From: JAXHNE01 sp038316995
GTDB taxonomy: Bacteria; Patescibacteriota; Saccharimonadia; Saccharimonadales; JAXHNE01
Assembly (NCBI GenBank): GCA_038316995.1
Contig: JBBQAZ010000019.1
Span: 1-19,543 of the forward strand
Reading direction: 5' to 3'
Length of the DNA stretch: 19,543 nt
The first letter of the stretch is position 1, and every line of letters starts with the position of its first letter. The notes under the pieces are model-generated. The model was not told the DNA's origin and did no database searches. It worked only from the letters and a program-made list of their open reading frames with translations. The position numbers and the translations under genes are program-made. This document shows, in pieces, positions 1 through 7,083 of this stretch.

Positions 1-1091
1 TCGCTCAAGGCTCGCTCCATTGCAACAATAGTTTCCTCTATCCACCAACGTCGTTGTTCGTCCTTGGCGTCGGCTAGACCATTTTCCGTAATTATTATAG
101 GCTTCTTGTACCTTACCCAAGTTCGTAGCATCAACGGATAAAGTCCTTCTGGTTCCATATACCAGCCAAGATCGCTAATTGGCACTTTAGGGTTTGACCG
201 CTTCATCCAGCCATTATAATAATCTGTGAAGTAGTAATTTATGCCTACGAAATCCTGGTGCTTCCTTATTCTGCGCAAAAACCACCAGTTCCAAAATACC
301 CTCATATATTTAGTACTAAATTGATCAAACCAGTTATGCGGTCGCTTTGCTTGAATATTCGCAAGTTGAGCAGCCACACCAATCTGCAAATGCTTGTATT
401 GTCTTTTCAAAATTTTATAAGATTTTCGGTGAGCTCGCGCAAGGTTATAGTAAACTTTCGCAAATCGCCACAGATTTTTTACCTGTGGCACCCACTCACC
501 TGTTAAATAACTAAAACTAGCGTATACGTTTGGTTCGTTTAGAGTAATTACGTAGGTGAGTTGGCTGCCGTATTCTTTGCCAATCTTTTCAACAAATCGC
601 TCAAAATATTTGATGTTTTTTGCGTTTTCAAATCCCCCTTTTTCTGTAAACCAAGTTGGCATTGTCCAGTGCCAAATATTCAAAAACGGCTCTAGGTCTT
701 GTTTTATTAATTCGTCAATATATTGACGGTAATGCTCAACTTCTGCATCGTCCCACTTGCCTTCTTCTGGTTCAATTCGTGACCATTCTATTCCAAATCT
801 GAATGCGTTTAAGTTGATCTGTTTTGCTAGCGCAAAATCATCCTTATATCTCTTATAGTGTTCAATACCTTTTCCTGAAATATAATTACTAGGGTTTTGA
901 GCTTGTTTTTTTATATCATCCCAAACTGGGATCCATTCGAGTCGCTCTTTGGCTGTATCTGCAAGTTCTTTGGCATTTTCTAGCTCCCACTCACTCCACT
1001 GATTTACCGTTCCGCCTTCTACCTGGTGGCTAGCCGTGCTGCCACCCCAGTAAAACTTCCTCGGAAATATCCATTTTTCATCTTTTTGCAT
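1..1091 (-). CDS. GH1 family beta-glycosidase (3' end cut by window edge)
   Basis: Glycoside hydrolase family 1 retaining enzyme that cleaves beta-linked glucosides or galactosides; 363 codons are visible and the C-terminus lies outside the window. Starting at ATG 1091, the N-terminal WGGSTASHQVEGG is the family substrate-site motif. TLNEP (residues 183-187) carries the acid/base Glu186, INYYFTDYY (about 284-292) is the usual aromatic strand, and ITENG (334-338) carries the nucleophile Glu336, so both catalytic carboxylates are present. No signal peptide is seen, so it probably acts in the cytoplasm on imported or host-derived beta-glucosides. A TATACT hexamer lies 8 nt before the ATG, with no Shine-Dalgarno. 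The EPEGLYPLMLR region resembles archaeal and thermophile-type GH1 enzymes, but substrate cannot be told from sequence. Family call is sure; specificity is not. Confidence 0.93.
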   Translation of the reverse strand, partial: MQKDEKWIFPRKFYWGGSTASHQVEGGTVNQWSEWELENAKELADTAKERLEWIPVWDDIKKQAQNPSNYISGKGIEHYKRYKDDFALAKQINLNAFRFGIEWSRIEPEEGKWDDAEVEHYRQYIDELIKQDLEPFLNIWHWTMPTWFTEKGGFENAKNIKYFERFVEKIGKEYGSQLTYVITLNEPNVYASFSYLTGEWVPQVKNLWRFAKVYYNLARAHRKSYKILKRQYKHLQIGVAAQLANIQAKRPHNWFDQFSTKYMRVFWNWWFLRRIRKHQDFVGINYYFTDYYNGWMKRSNPKVPISDLGWYMEPEGLYPLMLRTWVRYKKPIIITENGLADAKDEQRRWWIEETIVAMERALS

Positions 1092-1099
1092 TAGCTAAT

Positions 1100-1105
1100 A
1101 GTATA
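1100..1105 (-). promoter_or_regulatory. -10 element of the GH1 gene (leaderless type)
   Basis: TATACT on the minus strand, 8 nt from the GH1 ATG at 1091. No good -35 is seen at 17 nt. The spacing predicts transcription starting at or next to the start codon. Confidence 0.5.
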
Positions 1106-1275
1106 CCCTACCTAAAACGCTTTCTGTATAGAGCTTGTGTTTAGTCTTGTCGAACTACAGTCCTAAGATACATTTTTTACAAAATATACCGTTTACATAT
1201 TGGGGCACATTCCTGGTAGACACCATGGAAAAAGCCGTAACTCTGCCCCATTCATTCTTAAAGTAAAAGAAAGGG

Positions 1276-1291
1276 GACGCTTCAAGGCGTC
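1276..1291 (-). terminator. Possible minus-strand terminator hairpin
   Basis: Read on the minus strand, GACGC-CTTGAA-GCGTC (5-bp stem, 6-nt loop) is followed by CCCTTTCTTTT. It would terminate a transcript running leftwards from about 1590, but no convincing gene lies there, so its role is unclear. Confidence 0.3.
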
Positions 1292-1635
1292 GTTACATAA
1301 CGACAATTTCTAGATTGTTGCTTCTCTAGTTTTTCAGTCGCCTGAAGCATTTCTATGACACTTTTTGTCTGCGCAAAAAGTTTTAAAAGAAATCACACTC
1401 CTTTAAACTTCCCGTTTTCCTTCCAATCGTGAGTATAATAGGAAGTTTTTAATTGATACTTCTTTTTGTTCGTCTTTTGACTTTTGTTTTGCAAGTACAA
1501 AAAGACAGAGTTCTTTAACAATATTCTGGATTTTCAAAACCGAGTGATTACAGTCATTTTGCGATACTACATATAAGAAGGTTATCATGTATACTTAGGC
1601 AACTCATTCCGGTGTGTCCCCCTAGAAAAATCCAG

Positions 1636-1660
1636 GTCTGTCGGGCAGGCTGCCCGAGAC
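1636..1660 (+). repeat. GC-rich hairpin in the leader of the surface-protein gene
   Basis: Stem CGGGCA 1642-1647 pairs with TGCCCG 1651-1656 around a GGC loop, extended by GTCT 1636-1639 with AGAC 1657-1660 across a 2-nt bulge (10 bp in total). A second stem, ACATC/GATGT, follows at about 1670-1688. No U-tract follows, so it is not a classical terminator. It may be an RNA leader structure or a dispersed palindromic repeat. Confidence 0.5.
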
Positions 1661-1729
1661 GGTCAGAAACATCGTAGCTTAGGATGTATTGGTCTTGAAT
1701 TTATTTTGAACAATCGTTATGCTAATTGC

Positions 1730-3196
1730 ATGAGTAAAAATACTCGTAAGAAAAATAATAAATCAACGAGTAAGTTTGTAATATTATTAAATAAGTTTAG
1801 TAGTAATAAAAATGTAATCTTCACCCTTGTTTTTGGCCTCATTGGAGGATGGTTTTTGCATAACACATTTGCGGCAACAGTTTTTAATGATGACTTTAAC
1901 TCCTATCCTGACGGTCTTATCACGAGTGAGTATAGTTACTGGAATCCAAATTCGCCCTCAGCGAAAAAAAATGACAAATGGGAAATGACTAGCGGTGCTT
2001 TATTTTCAGCGACGCTAAACGGTGCAAAAGTAGCTTACAGCGGTTATCCAACCTTTGAAACCAGTATAGGACCAGGCCCATCTACAACCAGCGGGAATAA
2101 CTCTGCTGTATTTCGTTTAACGAGTGTTCCAAAAGATTTTGGAAATGCTGAAGTTTCATTTAAGTTGTATAACAAGCAACTAGTTAGCACATCCGGTACG
2201 CCTGCAGTAGCGTGGGACGGCATTCACGTGTTTTTGCGTTATCAAAGCGATGAAAGTCTTTATTATGCTAGTGTGAACCGTCGTGATGGCGCACTAGCTA
2301 TCAAAAAGAAAGTACCTGGTGGATCCTCGAACGGCGGCACATATTATACATTAGCTAGCAAAGGCACTGGCAGCTATCCAATCCAATTTAATACCTGGCA
2401 AAATATTAAAACGTCAATACGTACTAACACTGATGGCACTGTTACAATTCAAATATTTAGTAATGATAGGTTATTGCTGTCTTATATTGACAATGGTTCG
2501 GTCGGAGGAGCGCCAATTATTAACCCAGGAAAAGTTGGTATACGCGGCGATAATGCTGAGTTTTACTTTGACGACTTTGCTGTGAATAACCCTGATATTG
2601 TTGATTCGCCTAATCCACCTTCGACACCTCCAAGCGATACTGTCGCTCCCACTACGTCAATAGCCATGCCTGCGAATAACGCTACGATTACAGGCTCAAC
2701 AAATATAACCGCAACCGCTTCTGATGATACCGGGGTAGCAAAAGTAGAATTTTATGATGGACTAACTCTCATTGGCGCGACTACTACATCACCCTATTCT
2801 TTAACATGGGATACGATGAAAGTTAGTAACGGCACCCATACTTTGACAACCAAGGCCTACGATGCTAACCAAAATGTGGGAACAAGTAGCGCAATTAGTG
2901 TCAATGTGAGTAACCAGACTACGACAGCTGGAGATACGATTGCTCCAGTTATCGATATAACTTCTCCTTTAAACAGTGAGTATGTTGGCAAACGTATGCG
3001 AATTGCAGCCGATGCGACCGATAATATACAAGTTGTTAATATGTATGTTTATATCGATGGAAGCCTAATCGTGAGTACAAGTGGTAGCAGCGTGAACACG
3101 GTAAAGGGTATTAAATCAGGAAGACATACAATTACCGTAACTGCTGTTGATGCGGCTGGCAACATTGGACGCTCAAGCGTGGTTGTATATAGGTAG
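1730..3196 (+). CDS. Membrane-anchored surface protein, concanavalin-like domain plus two Ig-like domains
   Basis: A 488-aa secreted or anchored protein, probably for adhesion or glycan binding. I place the start at ATG 1730, where MSKNTRKKNNK gives a basic N-terminus, rather than at the in-frame TTG at 1706; a TATGCT hexamer lies 6 nt upstream. Residues about 28-49 are a hydrophobic helix, a signal peptide or anchor ending near FAAT. Residues about 50-288 are rich in beta-strands and end in KVGIRGDNAEFYFDDFAV, typical of LamG/concanavalin A-like domains. Two Ig-like domains (Big_7-like) follow at about 303-395 and 402-488; both begin with D-T-V/I-A-P and end with a conserved GTHTLTTKAYD or GRHTITVTAVD strand. 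There is no LPXTG or other C-terminal sorting signal. Codon use looks like that of its neighbours. No catalytic residues are evident, so a binding role is inferred. Confidence 0.85.
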   Translation: MSKNTRKKNNKSTSKFVILLNKFSSNKNVIFTLVFGLIGGWFLHNTFAATVFNDDFNSYPDGLITSEYSYWNPNSPSAKKNDKWEMTSGALFSATLNGAKVAYSGYPTFETSIGPGPSTTSGNNSAVFRLTSVPKDFGNAEVSFKLYNKQLVSTSGTPAVAWDGIHVFLRYQSDESLYYASVNRRDGALAIKKKVPGGSSNGGTYYTLASKGTGSYPIQFNTWQNIKTSIRTNTDGTVTIQIFSNDRLLLSYIDNGSVGGAPIINPGKVGIRGDNAEFYFDDFAVNNPDIVDSPNPPSTPPSDTVAPTTSIAMPANNATITGSTNITATASDDTGVAKVEFYDGLTLIGATTTSPYSLTWDTMKVSNGTHTLTTKAYDANQNVGTSSAISVNVSNQTTTAGDTIAPVIDITSPLNSEYVGKRMRIAADATDNIQVVNMYVYIDGSLIVSTSGSSVNTVKGIKSGRHTITVTAVDAAGNIGRSSVVVYR

Positions 3197-3207
3197 GCAT
3201 TGCCTCA

Positions 3208-3231
3208 GCAGAGCCATAAGGTGTTCTCTGC
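3208..3231 (+). terminator. Probable terminator after the surface-protein gene
   Basis: GCAGAG 3208-3213 pairs with CTCTGC 3226-3231 (6 bp, 12-nt loop), followed by CATTTTGATG. It lies 12 bases after the stop codon. The U-tract is weak. Confidence 0.45.
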
Positions 3232-3252
3232 CATTTTGATGATGTTCTTTCG

Positions 3253-3357
3253 CTAGTCTTTGGCGTTCAAGAATTCATCGCTAGTTTGCTGCATAAACTG
3301 CCGCATCAAACCTACAACTTCATCAATATCTTCTCTCGTTACAGCAATCGTACTCAT
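3253..3357 (-). CDS. Possible small protein (34 aa)
   Basis: ORF MSTIAVTREDIDEVVGLM... of 34 codons starting at ATG 3357 and ending in TAG, 17 nt after the stop of the flavodoxin-fold gene on the same strand. The composition (amphipathic, acidic helix with QFMQQTSDEFL) is plausible for a real peptide, and the position suggests the last cistron of that operon. There is no Shine-Dalgarno and no family is recognised. It could also be the residue of a decayed longer gene. Confidence 0.3.
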   Translation of the reverse strand: MSTIAVTREDIDEVVGLMRQFMQQTSDEFLNAKD

Positions 3358-3374
3358 GTATTCATGCTAGCATG

Positions 3375-4106
3375 TTATCGGTATTCAGGGTTTTCGAATC
3401 CGAATTTGTTCCCGTCATCCCATTCATTCGCCACATTGCCATGATTTGGGAAACCTCCCGCATCTTTGAGCATCCGTGCTGTGTGTAGCAAATTCCAGGT
3501 CATAAATGTAGTGTTTTTGTTGGTAAAGTCATTGTCAAAGCCTGCCCTGCTGCCATCTTCTAATTTATCGCCATAGCTGGGGCCTGGACCTGCTTCTCCG
3601 AGCCACGCTGCATCTGGTTGCGGTGGTATAACAAAACCTATGTGGGCCATGGCATATAGCGTTTCCATAGCAACAGCTTTAGCACCATCTTCATTGCCCG
3701 TTACCAAGCAACCACCTGTTTTACCATAATACAAATACTGACCCTTATCATTCTTTTTGCCACTGTTTGAATACAACCGTTCAACTACTAATGTGGCAAG
3801 ACTGCTTTTAACTCCAAGCCAAATCGGAGAACCAATTACCAATATGTCAGCGGCCATAACCTTGTTTTGAATTTCTGGCCAAGCGTCTTCTTCCCAGCCA
3901 TGTTCTGTCATGTCTGGTTGCATTCCAAATGCTATTGCATAATCAACTGGGCGGATAACCTCTGTTTTGACCCCTTGTTTTTCCATCAATGTTTTGCTGA
4001 GGTTTATAAGCAAATCTGTGTGACTATCAGCTGGTGATTTTTTGAGCGTGCAATTTAAATAGACTACGCTTAAATCATCATATTTTTTGTCTAGTGAACC
4101 GCTCAT
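3375..4106 (-). CDS. NAD(P)H-dependent FMN reductase / flavodoxin-fold protein
   Basis: 243 aa, probable cytoplasmic flavoprotein that binds FMN and transfers electrons (NADPH-dependent FMN reductase family, PF03358-like). After a short leader, VVYLNCTLKKSPADSHT (about 14-30) is the first strand and phosphate-binding loop. ADILVIGSPIWLGVKSSL (about 86-103) is the second FMN loop typical of WrbA/iron-sulfur flavoprotein relatives, and GGCLVTGNEDGAK (131-143) matches the third strand and loop. The C-terminal extension after about 170, rich in Gly and Asn, is longer than in minimal flavodoxins. Its ATG shares one base with the TAA of the upstream DUF1761 gene (TAATG), so translation of the two is probably coupled. 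The electron donor and acceptor are not known. Confidence 0.85.
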   Translation of the reverse strand: MSGSLDKKYDDLSVVYLNCTLKKSPADSHTDLLINLSKTLMEKQGVKTEVIRPVDYAIAFGMQPDMTEHGWEEDAWPEIQNKVMAADILVIGSPIWLGVKSSLATLVVERLYSNSGKKNDKGQYLYYGKTGGCLVTGNEDGAKAVAMETLYAMAHIGFVIPPQPDAAWLGEAGPGPSYGDKLEDGSRAGFDNDFTNKNTTFMTWNLLHTARMLKDAGGFPNHGNVANEWDDGNKFGFENPEYR

Positions 4107-4525
4107 TAAATACCAACAAAGCCTATCACTGCTGCCATAACAAATAGCGTTACCAACTCATGTGCGATGTTTATTAATGTAAGTCTCGTATCGCGTTGTT
4201 CAAATGCATCGTGGGTTATCATTCTAGTCGCTGTAAATCCAATCCATCCAATAAGCGCTGCCTTTAGTGCTGCACCCATAAAGCTAACATCGTAAAACGA
4301 ATAAACAAGATACGTAAGCTCAGCCAATATATAGGCTGTTACAAGGCTAACAACCACTGTTATGCCAATTGCTTTCATGGCGCCAGTTTCCGTATTCTTA
4401 TCAGAAAGGCCCGCAAGCTTTTGCCATTTTTTCCCAAAAACCGGTTTGGCATACCAAATTGAGCCAACTACCATACTCGACACCATTGCTAATACTACTG
4501 CCAACCAAGATACTTCAACTTCCAT
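4106..4525 (-). CDS. DUF1761 family membrane protein
   Basis: 139-aa integral membrane protein with about four helices (near 5-25, 52-74, 82-104 and 117-138). GSIWYAKPVFGKKWQKLAG (about 21-39) is the signature of DUF1761 proteins, whose function is unknown. An upstream in-frame ATG exists at 4651, but it would overlap the 3' end of the NYN gene. The start at 4525 is chosen because a perfect GGAGG lies 5 nt upstream (AAGGAGGGTATATG) and a well-formed promoter sits between 4551 and 4590. It heads a two-gene operon with the flavodoxin-fold protein, which suggests a membrane-linked redox or transport function, but that is inference. Confidence 0.82.
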   Translation of the reverse strand: MEVEVSWLAVVLAMVSSMVVGSIWYAKPVFGKKWQKLAGLSDKNTETGAMKAIGITVVVSLVTAYILAELTYLVYSFYDVSFMGAALKAALIGWIGFTATRMITHDAFEQRDTRLTLINIAHELVTLFVMAAVIGFVGI

Positions 4526-4556
4526 ATACCCTCCTTGAATGTTGTTTATAGGGTAA

Positions 4557-4585
4557 ATTATGCTCCCGGTAGCGTTAATTGTCCA
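4557..4585 (-). promoter_or_regulatory. Promoter of the DUF1761-flavodoxin operon
   Basis: -35 TGGACA (4580-4585) and -10 CATAAT (4557-4562) with an exact 17-nt spacer, each matching the sigma-70 consensus at 5 of 6 positions. Predicted start near 4550 gives a 25-nt leader containing a perfect Shine-Dalgarno. It lies just past the stop of the NYN gene. Confidence 0.7.
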
Positions 4586-4592
4586 ATGGTGT

Positions 4593-5219
4593 TTATTTAC
4601 TCTGGTTTCTTGGTCGCTTGGCGTATTTGCCTTTTGGGCGAAACTTATCATGATAAGAAAGGTCTGACTTAGATGCGGTCAAATCAACTATTCTGTCATT
4701 AAACTTTTTAAATAATGCCGAGTAGTGTTGGCTAGGAACCAATATTTTGCCAAGTTTCTGCTTTTCATCAAGATGATCTAGTAGTGAGCGAAAATCACCA
4801 TCACCAGATACCAAAATTGCCTTGTGATAGTTCGGATATTCCTTCATTGCCCAAAGCACCAGGTCGGCATCGACATTTCCTTTAATATGCATTTCTTCTT
4901 CAGCAGCTTTTTTGTCCTTATCTGACGCTTCACTATTCATGACGACTTGCGGACGAGATAGATCAAAAGTTTGCTTTAGCACTATTTTATAACCTGATTC
5001 ATGAAGTTGCTCATACATTGGCTCGAACTCAGGAACGTAGCCAATGAACATAAAAGCCTCATCTACTCCGTGTTTTTCTTTCAAATAAACACGGAATTTC
5101 TTCCAGTCCATCTTCCATCCAACTTTTTGAGTCGAAACATTTAAATTCTGACTGTCAATAAACGCATAGGTACGTCTTGGTTGTTGATTTTTATTTCGAT
5201 TAAAGAAACGCTTTGCCAT
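4593..5219 (-). CDS. NYN-domain (LabA/DUF88-like) protein, putative ribonuclease
   Basis: 208 aa with a PIN-like NYN domain, a metal-dependent nuclease fold that usually acts on RNA. The acidic cluster is intact: FIDSQNL (20-26, Asp22 and Asn25), KGNVDADL (113-120, Asp117 and Asp119) and LVSGDGDF (136-143, Asp140 and Asp142). Both the N-terminus (KRFFNRNKNQQPRR) and the C-terminal tail (KYAKRPRNQSK) are strongly basic and could hold nucleic acid. An extended -10 (TGGTATAAT) ends 9 nt before the ATG with no Shine-Dalgarno, so the transcript is probably leaderless. It stands alone between two promoters. The target RNA is unknown; the catalytic role is inferred from family. Confidence 0.88.
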   Translation of the reverse strand: MAKRFFNRNKNQQPRRTYAFIDSQNLNVSTQKVGWKMDWKKFRVYLKEKHGVDEAFMFIGYVPEFEPMYEQLHESGYKIVLKQTFDLSRPQVVMNSEASDKDKKAAEEEMHIKGNVDADLVLWAMKEYPNYHKAILVSGDGDFRSLLDHLDEKQKLGKILVPSQHYSALFKKFNDRIVDLTASKSDLSYHDKFRPKGKYAKRPRNQSK

Positions 5220-5228
5220 TTGCTCAGT

Positions 5229-5237
5229 ATTATACCA
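5229..5237 (-). promoter_or_regulatory. Extended -10 promoter of the NYN gene (leaderless)
   Basis: TGGTATAAT on the minus strand, a perfect extended -10, ending 9 nt before the ATG at 5219. The predicted start of transcription is within a few bases of the ATG. Confidence 0.65.
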
Positions 5238-5798
5238 CTACAAGAGGTATTCGTGGATACGATCAAACAAAACACCGCAGTCACCCGCAGTTAGCTCAAG
5301 CTGATTGCCAAGCTTATCTTTAAGCATTTTTTCGCCCTCGTACACTTGATTCAACTTACTGTCACTTTGTAAAATCTCTAATGATTGAATCGGCTGTTGC
5401 GGAAAATCTATCGGGCTAGCCCGTATACTTTGCGCAAACTCAACAAGATCATGTCCTTCAGTTTCCATTATATAATCGTGTACTAAACCAGACCCAATGG
5501 TGACAGGATTACGTGGAATCTCTTTGTAGCGCACTAGTAGTCGATTTGTAGCGTTTGGTCTAATTGCAATTTTGCCAATCAATACCACCGAATAAGGTTG
5601 AAAAATAAGCACATCTTTTTCCGCTGCTAAAAAATCTATCTCCAATAAGTCTTTTTCTGAGTACAACAACAAATCCATTTGGTCTGCACTACTGCGAACT
5701 TTCGTAATAGGATCGTTGCCTAATTCCAATAGCGTTTCTTTTAAAACTTCAAAATCTTCGTAGGATGGCGGGCCCACCTCCGCAGATATTACTCTCAT
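5238..5798 (-). CDS. Hypothetical protein, 186 aa
   Basis: Soluble, acidic protein without signal peptide or membrane segment; no family recognised. The first half alternates beta-strand-like stretches (LLEIDFLAAEKDVLIFQPYSV, then VVLIGKIAIRP); the second half is more helical and ends EYLL. The start at ATG 5798 is supported by an extended -10, TGATATAGT, ending 11 nt upstream. It lies between a SRPBCC-type protein (stop at 5820) and the NYN gene, all on the same strand, but each appears to have its own promoter. It is probably real because the ORF is long, fills the space tightly and follows the local promoter pattern. Confidence 0.75.
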   Translation of the reverse strand: MRVISAEVGPPSYEDFEVLKETLLELGNDPITKVRSSADQMDLLLYSEKDLLEIDFLAAEKDVLIFQPYSVVLIGKIAIRPNATNRLLVRYKEIPRNPVTIGSGLVHDYIMETEGHDLVEFAQSIRASPIDFPQQPIQSLEILQSDSKLNQVYEGEKMLKDKLGNQLELTAGDCGVLFDRIHEYLL

Positions 5799-5809
5799 AG
5801 TTAGAGAAC

Positions 5810-5818
5810 ACTATATCA
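5810..5818 (-). promoter_or_regulatory. Extended -10 promoter of the 186-aa gene
   Basis: TGATATAGT on the minus strand (TGn plus TATAGT), ending 11 nt before the ATG at 5798. Leader of only a few bases predicted. Confidence 0.5.
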
Positions 5819-5819
5819 G

Positions 5820-6263
5820 TTATTTTATCGTGAGGTAATTGGTTATGTTTTGTTTATAACCTTCTGCAAATTCAGGCACCGATTTTTTTAGTATTTGTCG
5901 GATTATTGGCGAAGCAAGTCTGCGACCTGGCATTTTATTTGAAAGTTCAAAGTCCAAACTGTAGTTAACTGCTGTGTTGTTTCTGTCGATGTCAGTCAAC
6001 ACAAATTGTAAAGCAACGCGCGCTAATTTTGACTTGCCCTCTAGGCGTATTCGCTCATACATTTCATACTCAGTCACAGCGCATTCTAAACCTAAATTTA
6101 GTCTGTCTATTTCTGTTCTTATTATAGTGTCTGGCATTAGCACCTCACCACTTGGTTCGATTGTTAATGCTGCTACGTGTGGCCAGTTTGAAGTAACTAT
6201 TCCAGCTGAAAATACTTGCTCACGACTGAAAGGAACTGTTTCCGTTACCTTAAAGCTAGGCAT
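5820..6263 (-). CDS. SRPBCC (START/polyketide-cyclase-like) family protein
   Basis: 147-aa single-domain protein of the SRPBCC ligand-binding fold. The start MPSFKVTETVPFSREQVFSAGIV is the usual first strand and helix of the fold (a 'V.a.pe.VF..l.d...wP' pattern, here with TSNWPH at about 25-30). The middle is a run of beta-strands including AVNYSLDFELS, and the last third is the long C-terminal helix. Such proteins bind hydrophobic ligands or act as cyclases or lipid carriers; no ligand is indicated here. Cytoplasmic, no signal. It is divergent from the Nudix gene across 131 bases. A weak TACCAT lies 12 nt upstream of the ATG. Confidence 0.72.
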   Translation of the reverse strand: MPSFKVTETVPFSREQVFSAGIVTSNWPHVAALTIEPSGEVLMPDTIIRTEIDRLNLGLECAVTEYEMYERIRLEGKSKLARVALQFVLTDIDRNNTAVNYSLDFELSNKMPGRRLASPIIRQILKKSVPEFAEGYKQNITNYLTIK

Positions 6264-6379
6264 CTTTTGTACTGCATGGTAAGACTTTTTTAAACCTTGG
6301 GTTCAGTATATTTCTGACTTCCATGCACACTCCTTTTTTTGATTACTATAATAATACCACCCCGCTTATTCTATTACTC

Positions 6380-6388
6380 TGTCATAAT
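6380..6388 (+). promoter_or_regulatory. Extended -10 promoter of the Nudix gene (leaderless)
   Basis: TGTCATAAT (TGn plus CATAAT) ending 6 nt before the chosen ATG at 6395. This spacing is the main reason for preferring 6395 over the longer reading from 6323. Confidence 0.55.
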
Positions 6389-6394
6389 AAGCCC

Positions 6395-6829
6395 ATGCGA
6401 AGAATAGCAGTACGTGGAATTATTGTTAATGACAACAAATTATTGTGCGTAAAGCTCAAACCCTACGCCGGTGTTCTCCAGGGAGATTATTGGTGTTTGC
6501 CTGGTGGAACGGTCGACGAAGGCGAATCACTCATCCATGCTCTCAAGAGAGAACTGAACGAAGAACTCGCTACTGATGGCGAAATAGGCAGTTTACTCTT
6601 CATAAACCAGTTTCTCCTGAACGACACTGATCATCTAGAATTCTTTTTTGAAATTAAAAACGTACAAGATTTCCTAGAACTCGACCTTTCAAAGGCATCA
6701 CATGCCGCAGAAGAAATTGCGGAGGTTGCTTTTATAGATACCAGTAAAAATCACATCTTGCCATCATTCCTCACAGAAAAATCAGCAAACGAACACCTGC
6801 AAAGTAAAGCCCAAGTTATATCTAGTTAG
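6395..6829 (+). CDS. Nudix hydrolase
   Basis: 144 aa. Hydrolyses a nucleoside diphosphate linked to another group; the substrate is not predictable. The Nudix box spans residues 38-60: G38-x5-E44-x7-R52-E53-L-x-E56-E57, complete except that the usual final Gly is Ala59. The metal-binding glutamates are all present. The preceding DYWCLPGG is the standard strand and loop before the box. An in-frame ATG at 6323 would add 24 residues (MHTPFFDYYNN...), but these do not fit the fold, and the -10 element at 6380-6388 lies inside them. It is followed by a 254-base gap, so it is probably a single-gene unit for nucleotide-pool housekeeping. Confidence 0.9.
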   Translation: MRRIAVRGIIVNDNKLLCVKLKPYAGVLQGDYWCLPGGTVDEGESLIHALKRELNEELATDGEIGSLLFINQFLLNDTDHLEFFFEIKNVQDFLELDLSKASHAAEEIAEVAFIDTSKNHILPSFLTEKSANEHLQSKAQVISS

Positions 6830-7043
6830 ACACATATCTTTAATGTAGTGTTTCGACATATTCACGTGCAAATCAAGCACTTCCCTTTTCATCTAAATTA
6901 ATCAAATAAACCTCAATGACCATAGCAGTTCACGCAAATTTAAGTCGAGACGCGTATTGGATATTGGCTTCACAAAAGGCCTTAATGCTCACATACAGAA
7001 TTTTCTACGAAGAGAAGTTGACGTATGATTAAACCACTAGATT

Positions 7044-7052
7044 TGCTACAAT
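7044..7052 (+). promoter_or_regulatory. Extended -10 promoter of the MscS-like gene
   Basis: TGCTACAAT (TGn plus TACAAT). It predicts a start near 7059 and a leader of about 25 nt that includes the GGAGG at 7074-7078, unlike the leaderless neighbours. Confidence 0.55.
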
Positions 7053-7083
7053 GTACACATAATGAACTAACATGGAGGGTTTC

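Larger units (their letters stand above)
1092..1729. other. Gene-free structured intergenic region
   Basis: 638 bases between the divergent GH1 gene and the surface-protein gene with no convincing ORF. It holds several inverted repeats: TGGGGCA 1201-1207 with TGCCCCA 1244-1250, enclosing a smaller imperfect hairpin; GACGC 1276-1280 with GCGTC 1287-1291; GTCGTT 1289-1294 with AACGAC 1299-1304, which overlaps and so competes with the previous stem; ACTTTTTG 1360-1367 with CAAAAAGT 1374-1381; and a GC-rich hairpin at 1636-1660. A TATACT at 1590-1595 could start a roughly 130-nt leader for the downstream gene. I do not recognise tmRNA, RNase P RNA, SRP RNA, tRNA or a known riboswitch here. Confidence 0.5.

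Noticed and set aside
1201..1250. Possible SRP RNA, tmRNA or RNase P RNA
   Set aside because: The conserved cores of these RNAs (for example the SRP apical loop or the tmRNA tRNA-like end) were not found; only a long-loop stem is seen.
1403..1588. 61-codon minus-strand ORF in the gene-free region
   Set aside because: No Shine-Dalgarno or separate -10 (a TATACA overlaps its ATG), no recognisable family, and it sits in an AT-rich hairpin region.
6916..7032. 38-codon plus-strand ORF (MTIAVHANLSRDAYW...) before the MscS-like gene
   Set aside because: Composition is plausible, but there is no Shine-Dalgarno and no -10 at the leaderless distance used by its neighbours, so support is too weak to annotate.
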